DNA from: Thamnocephalis sphaerospora
Taxonomy: Eukaryota > Zoopagomycota > Zoopagomycetes > Zoopagales > Sigmoideomycetaceae
Direction of reading: 5' to 3'
Assembly: GCA_003614735.1 (NCBI GenBank)
Contig: KZ992655.1
Location: 1-23,396, forward strand
Length of the DNA stretch: 23,396 nt
The number at the start of each line of letters is the position of its first letter. Position 1 is the stretch's first letter. Below the pieces are notes generated by a model. The model did not search any database. It had not been told where the DNA came from and worked only from the letters and a program-made list of their open reading frames with translations. Of this stretch, positions 17,470 to 23,396 are shown in pieces. The position numbers were made by a program, and so were the translations under genes.

Positions 17470-18621
17470 CTACTGGCGATGCTCACGCACCATACGACGT
17501 CCAAGGTCATGCTTCTCCTGGGTACGATCGACACGGCTGAGAGCGCCCATGGTGGGATCAACGATGAACCGCCAGAGCACCATCCACCACGAAGTGTGGT
17601 AGGCCAGCGTGTCATAGTACTCGGACGCGATCTTGCGTACCGACGGCAACCGCGACCAGGGCACGCGCATAAAGTCGTGGTGTTCGTTGTGCAGGCCAAT
17701 GTTGAGCCAAAGCCTGTTGCCGTTGCCGTAATAAGAGTAGGTCTCTTGGCCATCAACAAACGTGTAGTGCTCCTGGATAAAGTGAGCGGCGCCCGGGTGC
17801 AGCGAAAAGCCGATCCAAGCGCTGGCACACAGGTACAAAATGCCACGAAGACCGCACAGCCGGTAGAGCAGCACGTTGGCGCAGATGGTCCAGACCCAGT
17901 TGTACTTTTCCCAGGTGGACATGGCCTTGCCCTGGCCCAGACCGCGCACCGCGTACATGACTGGATAGATAAAGACCCACAAAAGTTTGCTGATGGGATT
18001 GCCGCGGATGAGACGCACCTCCCAGTCGAGCGGCAGGTCAGGATCACGGCCAGTGACGCCCTGGTACGTGTGGTGCTCCAGATGATAGCGCCGGAAGGAC
18101 ATGGCCACTGGAATGGGCACGATAATGTTGGTAACCAGCGAGCACATGCGGTTGGCAATGGGTGTTGCTGCAGCCAGATTGTGCGCACACTCGTGCACAA
18201 TCACTGCCGCCAGACTGACCGCGGTGCCGCCCACCACATACGCGACAGCCAGCATGCTCCATGTATGCTCGGTGAGCACATGGCCATACAGCCAAGCCAG
18301 AGCCACCTGGACAAAGACGATACTTGCCGAAATGTACAGCGTACGCGTGTCGTAGCCGTAAAGCTGTGCAATCTCGGGATGCTCGCGCAGGATTTGCCGC
18401 TTGCGCTTGAAGTGCGGCTCATCGAGGTCGTCACGGGCAAAGTGTTCGTGCACCGCCGGCAGCGAGCGTTTCCAGTCGCCCAGGTAAAGAGGATGACGGC
18501 GGTCAAACACGCCACGCTGCTTGCCGCTGCTCGTCAGCGTCGACGGCGAAAGCGACGGCTCACGCTGCAGCGTGTCTTCAGTGCGGTGCGGGGGCGGTGG
18601 TGGTGGTGGTGGTGGCGGCAT
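17470..18621 (-). CDS. Sphingolipid delta-4 desaturase (dihydroceramide desaturase)
   Basis: DES1/DEGS-type ER membrane desaturase that introduces the 4,5-trans double bond into the long-chain base of dihydroceramide. 383 residues from the ATG at 18621, no intron; the frame is open further upstream to 19188, but that part overlaps the RAD51 end and is not protein-like. An N-terminal lipid-desaturase segment (DDLDEPHFKRKRQILREHPE, 64-83) is diagnostic for this subfamily. His boxes: HECAH (143-147), HLEHH (180-184) and HNEHH (311-315), the diiron ligands. Hydrophobic spans lie at about 97-115, 122-142, 160-175 and 245-275. A decaproline run follows Met1 and the leader is longer than in animal enzymes. 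RAD51 lies upstream on the same strand, 403 bases away. Confidence 0.95.
   Translation of the reverse strand: MPPPPPPPPPPHRTEDTLQREPSLSPSTLTSSGKQRGVFDRRHPLYLGDWKRSLPAVHEHFARDDLDEPHFKRKRQILREHPEIAQLYGYDTRTLYISASIVFVQVALAWLYGHVLTEHTWSMLAVAYVVGGTAVSLAAVIVHECAHNLAAATPIANRMCSLVTNIIVPIPVAMSFRRYHLEHHTYQGVTGRDPDLPLDWEVRLIRGNPISKLLWVFIYPVMYAVRGLGQGKAMSTWEKYNWVWTICANVLLYRLCGLRGILYLCASAWIGFSLHPGAAHFIQEHYTFVDGQETYSYYGNGNRLWLNIGLHNEHHDFMRVPWSRLPSVRKIASEYYDTLAYHTSWWMVLWRFIVDPTMGALSRVDRTQEKHDLGRRMVREHRQ
18589..18618 (-). repeat. Trinucleotide (CCN)10 tract encoding decaproline
   Basis: Ten proline codons directly follow the desaturase ATG, six of them consecutive CCA. As a near-pure triplet repeat it is likely to vary in length. 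It is in frame, so changes would alter only the polyproline length. Confidence 0.9.
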
Positions 18622-19024
18622 GATGAGTAGCAGTAGAGTGATGAAGCGCGGAACAAACGTGGTCGCGTGCTTTTGAGTGGAAATAGCACTGCTCAGTGGA
18701 GGCAAGAGGCAGGGTATCCAGCATAGGCGGGCCAAGCACGCATGAATCGTGTGTGGCGAATAGACATTCACCTTGCCATTTATGCCTGCTCGCCTAAGAC
18801 ACATCGCGCACCAACCTTGGTGGTGGCACATGTTTGTCGGTGATGACATGTTGTGTGAGCGTGGGAGACGCCAACGCACGCACGTACGCACATACAATGG
18901 CACGCGCATGCATGGTGTAAAAGGTATTCGATTCGTCCGGCCATGCAGCCGACTCATGCGTTCACACAGACGCATGCTCACTGAAACGTTGAACGCAGAT
19001 AGACGGAACAGACAGCAAGACAGG
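18622..19024. other. Intergenic region between RAD51 and the desaturase
   Basis: 403 bases, holding the RAD51 3' end and the desaturase promoter. A TACG/TGCG-type tract at 18874-18890 shares 16 bases, in inverted orientation, with the tract at 7570-7585. No TATA box is obvious near the desaturase start. Confidence 0.55.
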
Positions 19025-20578
<1,554 letters not shown>

Positions 20579-20708
20579 GGCGATACAGCACCGAGTGGTA
20601 GTAGCTGAGTACAGGTGAGAACAGCGCAGAAAACGAGCGCTTCAGACAGTCGAGCGGGACAAGCGGGCGATGGCAATGCTCGCGGTGGTGACAATGCGGA
20701 AGAAGAAG

Positions 20709-20948
20709 CGCGTTGTTGCTATTAGCAGTTTGCACAAAAAGACGCGCACAAAACAAAACAATGCACCGCCAGCGAGCACGAGCGCCGCTCCTCTCGCCGC
20801 CGCCAACCCCTGCACACTGGCGACATGGGTGGCGCGTTAGCCTGCCAAGCGTGCTGCCACCTGGCCGATGACCATTGGCGCAGCAGATCCGCGACAATGC
20901 TACTTGCGTAAACCGAGTAGAGCTTCAGTACTCACCGCACATGACGCG
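20709..20948. promoter_or_regulatory. Cluster of four ACGCG cores (MCB-like) upstream of RAD51
   Basis: ACGCG occurs at 20709-20713 (minus), 20742-20746 (plus), 20833-20837 (minus) and 20944-20948 (plus), 131-370 bases before the RAD51 ATG. In yeasts MBF binds ACGCGT-type sites and drives G1/S genes including RAD51. None here is the full ACGCGT palindrome, so the assignment is tentative. Confidence 0.35.
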
Positions 20949-21099
20949 GCAAAAGCTCTGACATGGTCAGCACAAGCAGCAGCTCACAAAAACAGCAGCT
21001 CCTACTTCACCAGAATGAAACCTACACAATACCATGTATTACCTTGCCATTCTCTGCGACGTTTTTCTAGGCCGTAAGAATACACATAGCTTGGAAGAA

Positions 21100-21123
21100 A
21101 GCCAAACTGGTAGCCAAACTGGT
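21100..21123. repeat. Perfect 12-base tandem duplication
   Basis: AGCCAAACTGGT is repeated twice with no spacer, followed by the partial AGCTGG. It is probably a slippage product; no function is suggested. Confidence 0.85.
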
Positions 21124-22309
21124 AGCTGGCAGTGGCCCATAAAAGGCAAAACACGGGTCAAGACAATGAGGAGCTGAGACCTCCTACATCGCACTCATCA
21201 AGCTGTTCCGGCCCAGTTGGCTTGCATGCCCCCTGTGAACCGGGCTGCTTCTCCACATGTCCAACTGCCAGTATACATGGCTACTATATGGGGCAACAAA
21301 AGCTTGCGCTCGAGTAACTTTAGAACGTGTTTATCTGAAAAATGCATCGCACTGCCGTTACTCGGCGTGCAGAGGCGGGCTAGTATACCGGCCGCTCTGA
21401 TGGCGAACGCTGCGTAGAGGAGCAAGTCGCTTGCTAGTCAGGCGGGGAGACGTGTTGGGAGACTGCTTTGCCATGTTCTGGCTCGGCGATGCGTCCTCGC
21501 TTCTATCAACACCGCCAGCCGACTGGGCAAGCAGGTGCGACAGAGCGACGCCAAGATGGATGGTCGAGTGCGACATAGCTGGCTGACAAAGTGTTGGCAA
21601 TGTTTGTGGCGCTTGTGAACGGACGTGTGCGCGTCTGTAAGCCAGTCTATGCGGTGATGATGACGACGATGCGTTTCGCTCCTTGCTTTGGAATGCGGAA
21701 ACAGTCTATGGTTGCTGGTGATTGTGATGCGGGGACAAATGCGTATGCAGTGGATATCGCGCGAAGAAGCCGGCGATGCGCGATGTGCTTAAATAGCATA
21801 GCAGCAGATCGGCAGCCACGCCGTTCAAGTCACCATGCGTATCGCCAAAAACAGCTGGCGTCGCAGAAGCGCGAGTTGTTGAAACAGACAACGGCAGCCA
21901 CAGCACTGCGGCAGAATGCTAAAACGCTACACTGTTTGCAGATGGCTCCATCTGAAGCTCGGTCAGCATTTTTACGTCACCCGCCGCATACACACGTTGG
22001 AATCGCTGCTGCAGCCTCTACTGTTGCATTCATGTCGACAAACACGTACCCACCTATGAGACAGCGTTTGTTGCAGCACGAAAGTGGGTGCAGCAAGTGA
22101 ACTCCCGTTGTGGTTACTAAACGCATGAACACAATACCACGTTGTCTGTGAAGCACCAACAGGAAGCCGCGCAACCGCTCGTCCAAGTATGGCTTGCGCA
22201 CCCTTCCTTTTCCAACCTAACTGAATGCAAGCACTACTTGAATCTCGTGCTGCTATTTTCGGCATCAGCCACGCGCTTTTGTTGCAGCAGGAGCAAAACA
22301 AGCAACTAC

Positions 22310-22314
22310 AAAAA
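22310..22314 (-). terminator. RNA polymerase III terminator of tRNA-Met
   Basis: A run of five T on the minus strand begins five bases past the tRNA discriminator base. Confidence 0.85.
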
Positions 22315-22318
22315 GCTA

Positions 22319-22391
22319 TGCTCCCTGCCAGGATCGAACTGGCGACCTTCAGATTATGAGACTGACGCGCTGCCGACTGCGCTAAGGAAGC
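22319..22391 (-). tRNA. tRNA-Met (CAT), elongator
   Basis: 73 bases, no intron. The acceptor stem GCTTCCT/AGGGAGC pairs throughout (one G-U), with discriminator A. The D arm has GCGC/GCGC, the anticodon loop is CTCATAA, and the T arm GCCAG/CTGGC encloses TTCGATC (B box). The anticodon-stem block GTCAGTCTCATAATCTGA matches the yeast elongator tRNA-Met and lacks the three G-C pairs of an initiator. CCA is not encoded. It is the strongest RNA gene in the window. Confidence 0.97.
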
Positions 22392-23283
22392 TAACTAATC
22401 ACCACCTCGATAGGTACATTACTAGAGTAGTATCATTATTAGCCAATATGCTTGTCTGCAGCTTTTTTTTGGCGCGAAACGGGCGTTTGGCCTACTGGCT
22501 AGCGCGCCATATCGCGTGCATGCGGCACTAGGCTTGAATTTCACTATTTACGGCGTTCAAATTAAATTGAATAGCATGGCAAGTCAATAGCAGCGCGCAA
22601 AATCCAGTATCGTGCAACATAGTGCTTGCTTGGCTGATGCTTGCTTATGTTTCCGCTAGCAAAGCGCAATAGACACGAATAATGTGCAGTCGGCAAGAAG
22701 GCGTAGCTTAAACTTGATATGCTGCTATTTTTGACGCGCTTGTCGCGTTGCTCAACCATGCAATTACTTGTTGGCTCAAAGGATGTCGCATCCGTATGAA
22801 ATGACTTGCCAAGTGTGCATACCGTCAGGCAGGCCACTGTGATACGCGCCTAGTCTTTAGAGGTTGTCCTGGCGATACCGGTTTTCTTTACGTTTATTGA
22901 CCCATGTCCAAGATCGCCCTAAATTACCTGTCCTGCCCGCAATGGACGCCCTTGTGTGTGTGCGCTGGAGGATTGGGTTGCCGGGTCTAACAACGGCCAA
23001 TCTGCCCCACATTCATGCAGCAATTGGTTATACAATGCCCACGTCATTGTGGCGCCCATGTTCAAAATGCACATTCCCACTACATATATAAGCAGGGTTG
23101 TATTTGTGTACTAAGAAATAGCAATTATTGCGACCGAGATGGCGATGCTGGTTGGTTGGCCATGCGCACCATTCTATTTGAGTGCTCTAGGCTGCGAGAT
23201 AAAGCTAATGAGCATTACTCGCAAGCTCCGCGCGTTTAGCGCTACACCTTACCTCTCCGCCGTTGCCTTTGTAGCCATACAAA
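22392..23283. other. Gap between tRNA-Met and the right-edge gene
   Basis: 892 bases, AT-richer than the coding regions. No gene is supported; the open frames at 22562-22837 and 22864-23091 have no recognisable feature. A good TATA box at 23085-23092 points right. A short frame from ATG 23139 to 23354 overlaps the right-edge gene and could be an upstream ORF of it. Confidence 0.5.
23085..23092 (+). promoter_or_regulatory. TATA box (TATATAAG)
   Basis: A strong TATA match on the plus strand, 199 bases before the ATG at 23284 and about 54 before the ATG at 23139. It probably serves the right-edge gene. Confidence 0.45.
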
Positions 23284-23396
23284 ATGACTTTTGCTATCAA
23301 CACAGCGCCCACTGCTATAAAACTGCGCGACATTCACATCAAGCTGTCAAGTGACGCGCTGCAGCGTGCCAGACCGGCCGAGGAGCTGCAGCTGGT
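23284..23396 (+). CDS. Unidentified protein, N-terminus only (runs off right edge)
   Basis: The ATG at 23284, in context ACAAAATGAC, opens 37 codons to the window edge without a stop, starting MTFAINTAPTAIKLRDIHIK and continuing with a helical, charged segment rich in Leu, Arg and Glu. Third positions are GC-rich as in the clear genes here, and a TATA box lies upstream. I cannot assign a family from this length. No signal peptide is visible. Confidence 0.4.
   Translation, partial: MTFAINTAPTAIKLRDIHIKLSSDALQRARPAEELQL

Larger units (their letters stand above)
20579..22318. other. 1.7-kb gap: RAD51 promoter, then no supported gene
   Basis: The first 400 bases should contain the RAD51 promoter, with ACGCG cores at 20709, 20742, 20833 and 20944. 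Beyond that, open frames such as 21591-22100 (+, 169 codons) and 21977-22201 (minus) lack an identifiable domain; some show reasonable short peptides but no complete gene structure. A 12-base direct repeat is at 21100-21123. I see no mobile element or further tRNA. Confidence 0.5.

Noticed and set aside
17479-18630. 383-codon open frame on the plus strand covering the whole desaturase gene
   Set aside because: It is in exact codon register with the desaturase, so antisense stops appear only where the gene uses TTA, CTA or TCA. The open frame just reflects avoidance of these codons. The protein is not family-like.
21977-22201. Minus-strand frame with protein-like stretches (KPYLDERLRGFLLVLHRQRG)
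   Set aside because: It begins at a GTG, not an ATG, is short, and I found no convincing splice partners or family. It might be a terminal exon, but evidence is insufficient.

Overview
The window reads as nuclear DNA of a fungus. Introns are short (62-102 bases) with CTAAC-type branch sites, the tRNA-Met has A/B boxes and a T-run terminator, and the enzymes are typical fungal ER lipid enzymes. Gene spacing, F-box and PER1 protein styles suggest an early-diverging filamentous lineage (Zoopagomycota/Mucoromycota-like), but that placement is inference and no marker here fixes it.

Layout. Left edge: first exon of a probable short-chain dehydrogenase leaving the window (23-79, minus), then about 2.4 kb without a convincing gene. 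2526-5393 (+) is a 955-residue secreted subtilisin-like protease with a PA insert. It faces a secreted CAP-domain protein with a proline-rich octapeptide repeat (5872-7140, minus). After 1.8 kb without a supported gene come an F-box protein (8975-10588, minus) and a two-exon DJ-1/Hsp31-like protein (11127-11923, minus).

The centre, 12635-18621, holds four membrane-lipid genes in a row: an ALE1/LPCAT-type MBOAT lysophospholipid acyltransferase (+, three exons), two tandem PER1 paralogues (minus; GPI-anchor phospholipase A2 family) and a sphingolipid delta-4 desaturase (minus). By family knowledge these act in acyl-chain remodelling of phospholipids and GPI anchors and in ceramide desaturation, all in the ER. 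That they work together is inference from position.

Next is an eight-exon RAD51 recombinase (19025-20578, minus), reconstructed to 340 residues, one intron of which uses a GC donor. A 1.7-kb stretch without a supported gene follows, then an elongator tRNA-Met(CAT) (22319-22391, minus), and the N-terminus of an unidentified protein at the right edge (23284 on, +).

Several starts were moved to the first plausible ATG: the subtilase (open frame begins at TTG), both PER1 genes (TTG and GTG), the MBOAT gene and the desaturase. I found no CRISPR array, transposase or other mobile element, and no clearly undescribed multi-gene system. The most notable items are the lipid-enzyme cluster with its PER1 duplication, and an unexplained ORF overlapping the F-box gene.
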